Shown here piece by piece: positions 1-7,122 of a stretch of 33,009 bases of DNA. The stretch comes from Candidatus Tanganyikabacteria bacterium (GTDB lineage Bacteria > Cyanobacteriota > Sericytochromatia > S15B-MN24 > VGJW01). Both the position numbers and the translations under genes were made by a program. The notes beneath the pieces were generated by a model. It worked only from the letters and a program-made list of their open reading frames with translations. It did not search any database and was not told where the DNA came from. The first letter of the stretch is position 1, and each line of letters begins with the position of its first letter. Location: assembly GCA_016867235.1 (NCBI GenBank), contig VGJY01000032.1:1-33009 (forward strand). The letters run 5' to 3'.

Positions 1-419
1 CCTTCAAGGCATTGCCGCCCGTCATGGCCTACAGCTAGGATCGGCTCAGGAAGCGCATCCTGGAATGCCGATCGAGCTCGGTCACTGATCGGCACATGGT
101 CCGGCGCGGAGTCTGTAACCGATACGATTGCGCGGCGAGCGCAAGAGAAGATAGACCGCACCTACTTGAGCGAGCGGGGCGGAACCGATCCACAGTCGGG
201 AAATCCCTGACCCGTCCGACCGAAGCCCAGATCCCTAGGATCGCATCATATACTGCGTCGCGCCTTGGTCCCCTCTGTCCTTGGTCGGGTAGGCGCCGCG
301 CGACAGCCCTCGGCCGGGACGAAGAGCTCGATCATTCGTCGTCAGCGGGCCTCGACAACCCAGGCCGCGCCCGATTAGCATTGGCGAGAGTCGGGTGAGA
401 CAAGCCAAAAGGGGGATGC

Positions 420-596
420 CTAGTGTCCCGCCTCGAAAACTCCTTGTGCTTTCGCCCGGCCCTTTTCGCCCCTGGCTTCGTTGCCCGGGAGCTTGTGTAC
501 CCGCGCCGCTTCAAGTACACGGCGCTCCCGGGCGCCTCGCCATGGACGAAAATTCCTCGCGGAAAGCACCAACGAACTTCCGCGGCGGGACACTAG
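420..596. mobile_element. MITE-like palindromic element flanked by CTAG
   Basis: The element is bounded by CTAG at 420-423 and again at 593-596. Directly inside these are perfect inverted ends TGTCCCGCC (424-432) and GGCGGGACA (584-592). The inverted similarity continues inward almost to the centre: TGCTTTC/GAAAGCA, TTTTCG/CGAAAA, GCCCGGGAGC (483-492)/GCTCCCGGGC (524-533) and GTGTAC (495-500)/GTACAC (515-520). The whole 177 bp can therefore fold into one long imperfect hairpin. It encodes no protein. Terminal inverted repeats, a short flanking duplication of a palindromic target and the small size are typical of a MITE. CTAG is a target type used by some IS5-group elements. No transposase with matching ends lies in the window. 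A structured RNA or a large palindromic repeat is the alternative. Confidence 0.6.
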
Positions 597-870
597 ATCA
601 GGCACTCACCAAAATTCTCTTACTCCGAGGCGGGCGGTAGACGCGTTAGATGATCGCGGCCCTGGCCCGAGGGCCCCGGGGCTCCGGGGGGGGGTAACGG
701 GAACCCTGAGGCCGGTCGGGGCCCCTGCTGTCAAGGCAAAGCCGTGCCCCTCCCACGCGTGGCCGGGAACAAGCTCGGGTGAACAAGAAAAATCCGATGC
801 CGAGGCAGGGGCAGGACGCGATCGAATAACAGGCGTCCAGTCCTGCGCAGCGCGGGCGCCTGCCCCCGAT

Positions 871-898
871 GGGGACCCCTGAGGCGCCCAGGGGCCCC
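871..898. repeat. GC-rich hairpin
   Basis: The arms GGGGaCCCCT (871-880) and AGGGGCCCC (890-898) can form a stem of about nine base pairs with a nine-base loop. There is no T-run on either side, so this is not a standard terminator. No gene next to it gives it an obvious role. Confidence 0.35.
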
Positions 899-963
899 CG
901 GACGGCCCCTAGGGCGGCAGGGCTCGCACCCCGCTTCTGGGGGCCGGCAACTGGCGATCGGGT

Positions 964-969
964 ACCGGA
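964..969. repeat. Target-site duplication, left copy (ACCGGA)
   Basis: ACCGGA directly abuts the left end of the IS and is repeated exactly at 3487-3492 beyond the right end. Six bases lies within the 4-8 bp range known for IS21-family insertions. Confidence 0.85.
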
Positions 970-1020
970 TGTCCCCCGTCAACCATTTCTTCCGGGAAAA
1001 CGACAACTATTTCTTCCGGT
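970..1020. repeat. IS21 left end with internal repeats
   Basis: The end starts TGTCCCCCGTCAACC and contains two copies of an ATTTCTTCCGG-type repeat (984-994 and 1009-1019), each preceded by CGTCAAC or CGACAAC. It aligns with the reverse complement of the right end over about 50 bp with one 1-base gap. Repeated motifs inside the ends are a known IS21-family trait and are taken to be transposase binding sites. Confidence 0.8.
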
Positions 1021-1102
1021 GGAAAAGTAGCAGTAGTAGCCAGGGGTGGGGGGGCCGGGGGGCGGGGAATCCCCCGGAGTGGATATCTTCCCGCCGGCGG
1101 GG

Positions 1103-1894
1103 CTATTCGTCCTGGTCTCGATCCGCCTGAGATCTTGTCTTGGCGGTGTCTGCGCGGTAACTCGGGACGTTGAACTCGAGGATGGTCGAGTGGTGGACTA
1201 CGCGGTCGATCGCCGCGGCGGTAGTCATGGGGTTCTTGAAGATCTGGTCCCACTCGCTGAAGAGCAGGTTGCTGGTGATGATCATCGACCGCCGCTCGTA
1301 GCGCTCGGCCATGAGCGTGAAGAGCACCTCCATCTCGTCTCGGTCCTGCTTGACGTAGCCGATGTCGTCGAGGATGACGACCTCGAAGGCGTCGAGCTTG
1401 GCGAGGGCCCTGGGCAACTCGAGGTCGCGCTTGGCCGCAAGTAGATGCTGGACGATGTCGTAAGTCGGGGCGAAGAGCACGGAGCGGCCGGCCGCGACAA
1501 GGTCGTGCCCGATCGCGCAGGCGGCGTGACTCTTGCCGACGCCGGGCAGGCCGAAGGCCAGGATGTTGTCGGCACGGTCGAGGAAGTGGCCGCGAGCCAG
1601 TTCGCGGATCTTGGCGACGAGCTTGCGCGGGAGGCGGTTGAGATCCAGGGTCTCGAAGGTCTTGGCCACTGGGAGCTTGGATGCTCGACGCAGCCGCTCG
1701 ATGCGACGGTCCTTGCGATCCTGCGCTTCCATCTCGAAGACCTCGACCAGGGTATCCAACGCGTCGGCCTGGCCGGCTGCGGTGAAGCGGGTGAATGCCT
1801 CGGCCGCGACGGTCGGGAGCCGAAACTGGCTTGCGAGTTCGGCGAAGCGCTCAGCAAGCGCTGGGGACGGTGGTGACTTGGTTGAACTGGGCAT
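1103..1894 (-). CDS. istB: IS21-family helper ATPase IstB
   Basis: IstB is the AAA+ ATPase (DnaC/DnaA-like) that assembles on target DNA and activates the IstA transposase. The 263-residue protein has the family's usual length. It shows Walker A GLPGVGKS (residues 115-122), Walker B VVILDD (172-177) and a sensor-like ITSN segment near residue 205. The ATG at 1894 has an AGGAG Shine-Dalgarno six bases upstream, which lies inside the end of istA. The two genes overlap by 44 bp, as is normal for the family and consistent with translational coupling. The frame is intact and ends at TAG 1103-1105, about 83 bp inside the left IS end. Confidence 0.95.
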   Translation of the reverse strand: MPSSTKSPPSPALAERFAELASQFRLPTVAAEAFTRFTAAGQADALDTLVEVFEMEAQDRKDRRIERLRRASKLPVAKTFETLDLNRLPRKLVAKIRELARGHFLDRADNILAFGLPGVGKSHAACAIGHDLVAAGRSVLFAPTYDIVQHLLAAKRDLELPRALAKLDAFEVVILDDIGYVKQDRDEMEVLFTLMAERYERRSMIITSNLLFSEWDQIFKNPMTTAAAIDRVVHHSTILEFNVPSYRADTAKTRSQADRDQDE

Positions 1895-3374
1895 GGCAGG
1901 CTCCTGACAGCAGCTCGTCGTAGCCGAGCAAGTTGGGGACCAACGGGGCGACCGGGTCGGTGACCGGCCTTATAGCGGGCTCGACCAGGGCTTTGACGTC
2001 GCCGTACTCGAACGGTGTGGCCTCCTCTAGGAGGAGCTCCAGGGCCGTATCGACCTCGGACTCCATCGTGGTGGCGGCGAGTTGGAGGATGCGGACGTAC
2101 TCGATGTCGGCCCGCGTACCGCGCCACGAGCACAGGGCGTCGTAGGCCAGGCGGAAGGTCAGCGCCGGGAAGAGATCCTCACGGTAGCGGTACCGCGCAA
2201 AGGCCCCCGGCTTGGCCACCAGCGAGTGGATGATGTGGCGGTAGTCGATCCGGTGGCCACTCTTGCCACGCAGGCGAGGGAAGGCCTCGACGCGGCGGCC
2301 GCGGTAGAGGACCTCGATGAAGTCCGCGTGGACGCGCGCCGTGACCTCGTGGCCGATGAGCCGCGACGGCACCGAGTACGAGTTGTCGAGCACACGGATG
2401 CAGCTCCATTTGCGGACCCTGGTGCGCACGTCGGTGTAGGTGGGGACGGCCACCGCTGGCAGTGGCTTGAGCAAGTGCTGCTCCAGGGCGAACAGGTCTT
2501 GTTTGCGGCGGTTGAGGCGATCCACGACCACCTGCAGGAAGGCGCGGTAGTCCTCCTGGCTCTCGAAATCGCGGCTCCCCCGCACGATGAGAGCCTGCTC
2601 CATGGCCGTCTTGATCGTGTCGTGGGCCTTCTCCACGACGCCGTTCTCGTTGGACTTGCGCACGCGGATGCGTGTCGACCGGACGCCGTAGTGGTCCATG
2701 AATGCCTTGAATCGCCGATTGAGGGCCCGGCCGCCCTCGTGGCCGAGCTGGTGGGTGGCGGCCGAGAGGTTGTCCGTCCGCCAGATCTCGGTGACGCCGC
2801 CGATGTCCCAGGCTGCGCTTTGAATGCCGGCAGTCAGGGCCTCGAAAGTCTCGCTGAACGTGACGTTGGCCCAGCGGCGGCCGCTATGGCTCAGGACCAG
2901 CTCGAAGATCAGGTGGGGAAACGCCTCGCCGCGGATGGTGACGCCGAGCTCCTCGGCGTGGGTGAAGTCGATCTGCGACTCTCGGCCCGGCGGGTGCTCC
3001 TGCGGGAAGAAGACTTCCTTCTCCGGTCCGGCGAGCGCCCGCCAGTAGCGCATGCGCCGCTGAAGCGTCCGGATCTGGCCCGCCTGGTAGCGGCCGGGGA
3101 ATCGCTCTTCCAGACACTCGAAGACGGTGGTCGCCAGGAGCTTGCCCTTCTCGTCAGCCTGCAACAAGGGCACCACCACTTGCTCCCAGACCTCGCCGAA
3201 GGGATCCTTGCGGGTCCGCCAGTCGTGCGGTGCCCGCCCGAAAGACGGCATTCCTTGCCGCTCCCACTTTCTGGCGGTTCGCGCCGACATTCCGGCCGCT
3301 GCCGCGGCCACTTCCTGTGTCTTGCCTTCCATACGCCCGCGTCGATACAGCCCGATCTGCTCATCCGTAACCAT
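1851..3374 (-). CDS. istA: IS21-family transposase IstA
   Basis: IstA is the DDE transposase that cuts and joins the element ends. The 507-residue protein starts with a helix-turn-helix region (residues 5-40, including AAGMSARTARKWERQG). The RNase H-fold core follows, with the catalytic triad visible as D136 (SQIDFTH), D201 (WRTDNLS) and E248 (NGVVEKAH). I chose ATG 3374 because the protein then begins MVTDEQIGLYRRG, typical of IstA, and an AGGGA lies about 10 bases upstream. A GTG at 3410 would add 12 residues that do not look conserved. The stop overlaps istB. Nothing looks truncated. Confidence 0.95.
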   Translation of the reverse strand: MVTDEQIGLYRRGRMEGKTQEVAAAAAGMSARTARKWERQGMPSFGRAPHDWRTRKDPFGEVWEQVVVPLLQADEKGKLLATTVFECLEERFPGRYQAGQIRTLQRRMRYWRALAGPEKEVFFPQEHPPGRESQIDFTHAEELGVTIRGEAFPHLIFELVLSHSGRRWANVTFSETFEALTAGIQSAAWDIGGVTEIWRTDNLSAATHQLGHEGGRALNRRFKAFMDHYGVRSTRIRVRKSNENGVVEKAHDTIKTAMEQALIVRGSRDFESQEDYRAFLQVVVDRLNRRKQDLFALEQHLLKPLPAVAVPTYTDVRTRVRKWSCIRVLDNSYSVPSRLIGHEVTARVHADFIEVLYRGRRVEAFPRLRGKSGHRIDYRHIIHSLVAKPGAFARYRYREDLFPALTFRLAYDALCSWRGTRADIEYVRILQLAATTMESEVDTALELLLEEATPFEYGDVKALVEPAIRPVTDPVAPLVPNLLGYDELLSGACHAQFNQVTTVPSAC

Positions 3375-3435
3375 GGGATTGTTGTCCCTGGCTGAACACG
3401 GGCGCCGCACGATGCGGCTGTCACGGGCGGCCGGC

Positions 3436-3486
3436 GACCGGAAATTCTAACTGTCGTCGTCCGGCAGTTCTAATTGTCGCCGATCA
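3436..3486. repeat. IS21 right end with internal repeats
   Basis: Read on the minus strand from 3486 inward, the end starts TGATCGGCGACAATTAGAA and contains a second CGACAGTTAGAATTTCCGGT unit. On the plus strand the two units appear as TTCTAACTGTCG and TTCTAATTGTCG. They match the left-end units base for base at the CGACA and CCGG cores. Confidence 0.8.
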
Positions 3487-3492
3487 ACCGGA
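3487..3492. repeat. Target-site duplication, right copy (ACCGGA)
   Basis: This is an exact copy of 964-969 and directly follows the right end of the IS. It fixes the element boundary to the base. Confidence 0.85.
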
Positions 3493-3630
3493 GGCAGGAA
3501 CATACCGCCCGGCCCCGGCAAGGCCCGTCCACGGGCAACCTGGAGAGCCGTCCTCCCTTCACCGAAGCTAGGGACGCACGCCAAACGCGGCGGCAGGTGC
3601 TTAACCTGGTTAATCGCTGGCCGACCAGGC

Positions 3631-3668
3631 TGTTACCCATGGCGATTTGTTACCCACCATGTTACCCA
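3631..3668. repeat. Three copies of TGTTACCCA near the tRNA
   Basis: TGTTACCCA occurs at 3631-3639, 3649-3657 and 3660-3668, within 38 bp, just beyond the 3' end of the tRNA-Leu gene. No gene overlaps it convincingly. The position beside a tRNA would suit recombinase arm sites or a decayed integration site, but no integrase gene is visible. Confidence 0.4.
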
Positions 3669-3714
3669 AGGCCCGTTTTTCGCCAATTGCCGTTCTTGCC
3701 GAAACCCGCTCTAG

Positions 3715-3795
3715 TGGGGGAAGAGGGACTCGAACCCTCACGCCTCGCGGCGCCTGATTTTGAGTCAGGTGCGTCTGCCATTCCGCCACTCCCCC
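3715..3795 (-). tRNA. tRNA-Leu (anticodon CAA)
   Basis: Read on the minus strand, the gene starts GGGGGAG at 3795 and ends CTTCCCCCA at 3715, giving a seven-pair acceptor stem (one G-U) with discriminator A73. The anticodon stem is CCTGA/TCAGG around the loop CTCAAAA, so the anticodon is CAA and reads UUG. A long GC-rich variable arm makes it class II, as expected for leucine. The T arm is GAGGG-TTCGAGT-CCCTC. The 3' CCA is not encoded (ACTAG follows), so it must be added after transcription. Confidence 0.95.
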
Positions 3796-3811
3796 GGAGT
3801 GTCAGGCCGTC

Positions 3812-3820
3812 ATGATACCA
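3812..3820 (-). promoter_or_regulatory. Possible extended -10 promoter of tRNA-Leu
   Basis: On the minus strand TGGTATCAT ends 17 bases before the first base of the mature tRNA. This matches an extended -10 (TGn plus a TATAAT-like hexamer). No good -35 hexamer is visible upstream, which extended -10 promoters can tolerate. Confidence 0.35.
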
Positions 3821-3929
3821 GGGGTTCCGGGCCCGGGCCTTCACGCAATCTTCTCGACCCCTCCGCTGCCGGCCACGGCCGGCCGGATCATACGCTCGGA
3901 GATCCAGGGTCAAGCGGAGGAGAGTCGGA

Positions 3930-4172
3930 GTGGACGATACAGTCGATCGGCGCGCGCCCGCGCTGATGCTCGCCCAACTGGCGCACGAGATACAGGTCTG
4001 GCGCGAGGGGGGCGCGCCCACGCGGGTCCCCGGGCCGCTTTTGCAGGCGATGGCAGCCATGCGGGCCCGGCCCGGGCACCTGTGCCACGGCGAGGCCGGC
4101 GGGAGCGTGCCGCGGCGCGGCACCGAGCCGCTCCAGGAGGCGGCCGCCCAGCCGCAGCCCGGTCCGGCCTGA
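3930..4172 (+). CDS. Small hypothetical protein, 80 aa
   Basis: This is a short frame starting at GTG with a strong GGAGGAG Shine-Dalgarno about 10 bases upstream, which is the main reason to accept it. The N-terminal half (DDTVDRRAPALMLAQLAHEIQ) could form an acidic amphipathic helix. The C-terminal half is Pro/Gln/Ala-rich and probably disordered. I see no signal peptide, membrane segment or known motif. It lies between the divergent tRNA-Leu and the next hypothetical gene. GC-rich DNA makes open frames by chance, so this could be spurious. Confidence 0.4.
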   Translation: MDDTVDRRAPALMLAQLAHEIQVWREGGAPTRVPGPLLQAMAAMRARPGHLCHGEAGGSVPRRGTEPLQEAAAQPQPGPA

Positions 4173-4243
4173 AGCCCAGCAGCGGAGCGCCGTCCCGGAA
4201 ACCCGCAACCTTCAACGAATTTTTACCTGGAGCAGACAAGGAT

Positions 4244-4276
4244 CCCGGGTAAGTTATCTACAATAGACCCGGGAGG
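4244..4276 (+). promoter_or_regulatory. Inverted repeat overlapping a Shine-Dalgarno
   Basis: Perfect 7-bp arms CCCGGGT (4244-4250) and ACCCGGG (4267-4273) flank a 16-base AT-rich loop containing TACAAT. The right arm covers the first three bases of the GGGAGG ribosome binding site (4271-4276) of the following gene. In RNA this hairpin could mask the site. In DNA it could be an operator around a -10 element. Confidence 0.4.
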
Positions 4277-4285
4277 ATGCGGCAA

Positions 4286-4906
4286 GTGGCGACAGTCCAG
4301 GGTGCGGCAAGCAAGATTCAGGCTCCGACGCAGATCGAGGCCCCCAAGGCCCCTGCGCGGAAGGCCAAGGTCGAGGGCGTCGATCCCCGGCCGGAGATCG
4401 ACAGCGTCGCCCTCACCGGCGTCGCGACGCACGACGGCCAGGCCATCCAGACCGCCACCCGCGCGAAGGGCGTGCCCGACGCTGAGGTCAAGTACCGCCA
4501 GGCCCTGCGCGAGTTCCTCCGCGGCGGCGCCGACTACAAGGGCGCCGAGAAGGTTCTTGGCGACTCCGGCGTGGCCGCCAAGGAAATCGCCAAGATCCAG
4601 GCCGAGGAAGCTTCCAGCTACTTCCGGATGAGCCGCGACGAGTTCGTCCGCACGGCCGACGAGCACATGACGCTATCGGCCCGCTTCGGCCCCAAGCCGC
4701 GGCCGCAAGCCGTCATCCGGCTGGAGTCCCTCAAGCGCAGCGCCCACACCGCATTCGAGGGCGCCGTCCGCGCCGACGCACTGCTCGGCGGACTGGATCC
4801 GCAGCGCGGGCAGGACCTCGCGGCGATGGAGGCGGTCCTGCTCCGGATGGGCTTCCCCAAGGACCAGGTCGTCATCAGCAGCCGCCAGGCCAAGCCGGCG
4901 CTGTAG
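4286..4906 (+). CDS. Hypothetical protein, 206 aa
   Basis: I do not recognise this family. The protein is soluble, with no signal peptide or membrane segment. The first 50 residues are Ala/Pro/Lys-rich and probably disordered. Residues 60-200 look mainly helical (VKYRQALREFLRGGADYKGAEKVL and later alternating charged and hydrophobic stretches). GTG 4286 is preferred because GGGAGG (4271-4276) lies nine bases upstream. An in-frame ATG at 4277 touches that site and is too close. The gene converges on the GH57 gene at 4965. Its expression may be affected by the inverted repeat at 4244-4276. Confidence 0.6.
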   Translation: MATVQGAASKIQAPTQIEAPKAPARKAKVEGVDPRPEIDSVALTGVATHDGQAIQTATRAKGVPDAEVKYRQALREFLRGGADYKGAEKVLGDSGVAAKEIAKIQAEEASSYFRMSRDEFVRTADEHMTLSARFGPKPRPQAVIRLESLKRSAHTAFEGAVRADALLGGLDPQRGQDLAAMEAVLLRMGFPKDQVVISSRQAKPAL

Positions 4907-4918
4907 ACCAGGGCCCTG

Positions 4919-4951
4919 GCCGGCCCGGTACCTCGGGCTCGCGCGGCCGGC
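4919..4951. terminator. Weak hairpin between convergent genes
   Basis: GCCGGCC (4919-4925) can pair with GGCCGGC (4945-4951) across a 19-base loop in the 58-bp gap between two convergent genes. There is no T-run. An inner CCCG/CGGG pairing competes with it, so this is a weak call. Confidence 0.25.
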
Positions 4952-4964
4952 ACTGAGGCCGGAA

Positions 4965-7094
4965 TCACCTCTCTTCCGCGCGGACTTCCTGCGTCAGCGT
5001 CGTCGTCCAGACGCCGCCCGGCGCCAGTTCGAAGTGCCAGTGCGGCATGACTGCGGTGCCCTGGTAGACGCGTTCGAAACCCGCCTCGCTCTGAGAGATG
5101 GTCTCGATGGGCACGCGCCACACCGTGGTCGGCTCCGCCCAGCGCAGCGCCCAGGTCAGGCCGCGCGCCGCGTCCCGCGACGCCACCTCGGTGACGGCCG
5201 CGAGTTCGGCCTCTGCCTCGTCGCGGCCGTCCGGCAGCGAGTTGTTGAATTCGACGCCGAACCATAGCGCCACGGGCCTGTCGCCGGCGTTGCGCACCTC
5301 GTAGTCGGCCTGGAGGCGGGCCGCGTCGCCCGGCACGGTCAGGCGCTTGGTCAAGGTGATCGGCCAGAACTCCTGGCCGACCCAGACGTGGCCGTCCCTG
5401 CGGAGGGTGACCACCACGCGGTCGGCCTCCCGCGCCACGCTCGCCTCGTAGGCCTCGATGACGAAATCTCCCTGCTCCCCGTACGTCACGTCGCGGAACG
5501 ACCCGAGGTGGCTGTCCGGGTGCAGGAAGTGGTCCAGCAGGGAGACCCGCCGGTACCAGTCGTAGTGGAGGCGCTTTTCCAGGCCTTCTTCCTTGGTCAG
5601 TATGAGCTCGTGGATGGACCTCGCGCTCCCCGCCTCGGCCGCCTGCGCCGGGATCGCCCGGGGCAGTTTCGCGTGGTAGGCCTCCCGGCGCCGAGCCAGG
5701 GTGTCGAGGAGGTTGCATGCCGCCGGCTTGTAGTCGAGTTCGAACAAGGCCCCGCCCCGGCACGTGAAGTACGCGTTCTGGACGTGGTTGCGGACCAGGA
5801 CCTCGGGACTGCCGTCGCCGTCGAAATCCTCCACGCGAGCTTCGAGGAACGGCGCGTCCCGGTGCGCGAGGCGATCGCAGATGCGCTCGGCCTCGAGCAG
5901 CGCGCCGTACGCCGCCCGCCGGAGGTGCGGCAAGTACAGCCCGCCGAACACGCCATGCCAGTAAGGATCGTTGGACTGCCCGCGCCACAGGTGGTGCAAG
6001 GCGGCGACCCAATCGTCCGAGAACGCCCCCGGCTCCTGGGCGTCGCCGCCCGGCACCAGCACCTGCCGGGTCTGCATCGCTTCGGCCACCTGCGCGGCCA
6101 CGGCGAGCATCTTCTTGTGGAGGTTGTTGGCCTCGGGGTAACGCACCAGGAAGTGCCGCCAGAAGCCGCCGCGCAGGAAGGCGTCGCCGTGCGTCTCCTG
6201 CGCCTTCTCGTAGGCCGCCTGCAGGTCGGCCGGCAAGGCCCAGCCCTGCATCTCGCGGTAGGTCCCGGCCGGCAGGTAGATGCGCCCCCAGGGCCGGTAG
6301 CGCGCCCGGTACGCGGCGGGCGTCGTGGGCACGATCCAGTCGGCGTTTTCCTCCAGCAGGGTGAAGAACTCGTCCAGCCAGCCGGCCTCGTAGACCGTGC
6401 GGTGCGTCCCGGGCCAGACCCCGAACTTCTCGCCGCTGTCGATCGCCACGACGAGCCGCGAACCGTCCGGCGTCGCGGCCTGGCGCAGGTAGTCGATCGC
6501 CTTGCGCGGCGACTCGAACGGCAGGAGCCGGCAGAATTCCTGGTTGAGCGGGAAGATCTGCAGGTACTGGCCCTGCTCCTCGCTCTGGTAATAGCCGAAG
6601 AGCTCCGCCCCGCGCAGGCCCGCCGCCCGGAACAGCGAGTCGTCGAGGCAGGTCCACGCGACGCCGGCCTCGGCTATCGGCCGCACCAGGTGCGGCTCCC
6701 AGACCCGCTCGGCCAGCCACATCCCCTCCGGCACCGCGCCCAGGAGGCGGGCGAGGGCCTGCTTGTGATAGACGATCTGCTCGACCTTGTTGTCATCGGG
6801 GATGATGGCAAGAATCGGCTCGTAGTGCGCTCCGGCGAGCAGCTCGACCTGGCCCGACACCACCAGCTTCTTCAGGCGGCCAAGTAAGTCCGCGCGCTGC
6901 GCCACCAGCCACTCGAGCAGGTACCCCGAGTAGTGCAGCGTGACCTTGATGCCCGGGTGGCGTTCCAGAACGGCCAGAAACGGCGCATAGGCCTTGTCGC
7001 AGGCCTCGGCGACCACCCAGTCGAGATTGCCGAACGGCTGATGGTTATGCAGGCCGAACGCGAGGTGGAGCTTGGGTTGCTGTCCGAGGAGCAT
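4965..7094 (-). CDS. GH57 4-alpha-glucanotransferase/alpha-amylase-like protein
   Basis: The 709-residue protein has the length and layout of the GH57 4-alpha-glucanotransferase/alpha-amylase type (Thermococcus litoralis-like), which acts on alpha-1,4-glucans in the cytoplasm. Family blocks are clear: HNHQP (residues 16-20), GQVELL (81-86) and WLAERVWEP (126-134) with nucleophile E129. The C-terminal half carries the beta-sandwich domains seen in this type (for example VRNHVQNAYF). The catalytic-acid block reads IDSGEKFGVWPGTH (218-231), where I recall the usual form as DDGEKFG. The Asp directly before GE is Ser220 here, with an Asp one residue earlier. Activity is therefore uncertain. No signal peptide. 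ATG 7094 lacks a strong Shine-Dalgarno but lies 28 bp after the upstream GH57-like gene, so the two form an operon. Confidence 0.88.
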   Translation of the reverse strand: MLLGQQPKLHLAFGLHNHQPFGNLDWVVAEACDKAYAPFLAVLERHPGIKVTLHYSGYLLEWLVAQRADLLGRLKKLVVSGQVELLAGAHYEPILAIIPDDNKVEQIVYHKQALARLLGAVPEGMWLAERVWEPHLVRPIAEAGVAWTCLDDSLFRAAGLRGAELFGYYQSEEQGQYLQIFPLNQEFCRLLPFESPRKAIDYLRQAATPDGSRLVVAIDSGEKFGVWPGTHRTVYEAGWLDEFFTLLEENADWIVPTTPAAYRARYRPWGRIYLPAGTYREMQGWALPADLQAAYEKAQETHGDAFLRGGFWRHFLVRYPEANNLHKKMLAVAAQVAEAMQTRQVLVPGGDAQEPGAFSDDWVAALHHLWRGQSNDPYWHGVFGGLYLPHLRRAAYGALLEAERICDRLAHRDAPFLEARVEDFDGDGSPEVLVRNHVQNAYFTCRGGALFELDYKPAACNLLDTLARRREAYHAKLPRAIPAQAAEAGSARSIHELILTKEEGLEKRLHYDWYRRVSLLDHFLHPDSHLGSFRDVTYGEQGDFVIEAYEASVAREADRVVVTLRRDGHVWVGQEFWPITLTKRLTVPGDAARLQADYEVRNAGDRPVALWFGVEFNNSLPDGRDEAEAELAAVTEVASRDAARGLTWALRWAEPTTVWRVPIETISQSEAGFERVYQGTAVMPHWHFELAPGGVWTTTLTQEVRAEER

Positions 7095-7122
7095 GGCTTG
7101 GTAGGCCCTTGCGGGCCCCCAA

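Larger units (their letters stand above)
1..963. other. Gene-poor stretch left of the IS element
   Basis: I see no convincing gene here. Short open frames exist on both strands, but their translations are low-complexity Arg/Pro/Ala-rich sequences with no recognisable family and no good ribosome binding site. An open frame also runs off the left edge on the minus strand from about position 163, but nothing in it is recognisable. The stretch does hold a 177-bp palindromic element (420-596) and a GC-rich hairpin (871-898). Together with the IS at 970-3486 it makes a mobile-element landing zone beside a tRNA gene. Confidence 0.6.
970..3486 (-). mobile_element. IS21-family insertion sequence, 2517 bp, complete
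   Basis: The element carries istA and istB on the minus strand in the usual overlapping order. Both ends begin with TG and carry the family's repeated end motifs, and exact 6-bp direct repeats (ACCGGA) flank it. Both reading frames are intact with their catalytic motifs, so the copy could be active or was inserted recently. It sits in non-coding DNA between the palindromic element at 420-596 and tRNA-Leu, so no gene in the window is disrupted. Removing it and one target copy restores a continuous flank in which GGT, ACCGGA and GGC are joined. Confidence 0.93.

Noticed and set aside
96-882. Several open frames of 60-133 codons in the first kilobase
   Set aside because: They have no ribosome binding sites, no recognisable motifs and unnatural composition, and some overlap the palindromic element.
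3474-3815. Open frame reading ...EEGLEPSRLAAPDFESGASAIPPL...
   Set aside because: This is the translation of the antisense strand of tRNA-Leu, a well-known false protein in annotations.
3662-4123. Minus-strand frame with GSGGMADAPDSKSGAARREGSSPSSPT
   Set aside because: This is the translation of tRNA-Leu itself, another familiar artefact.
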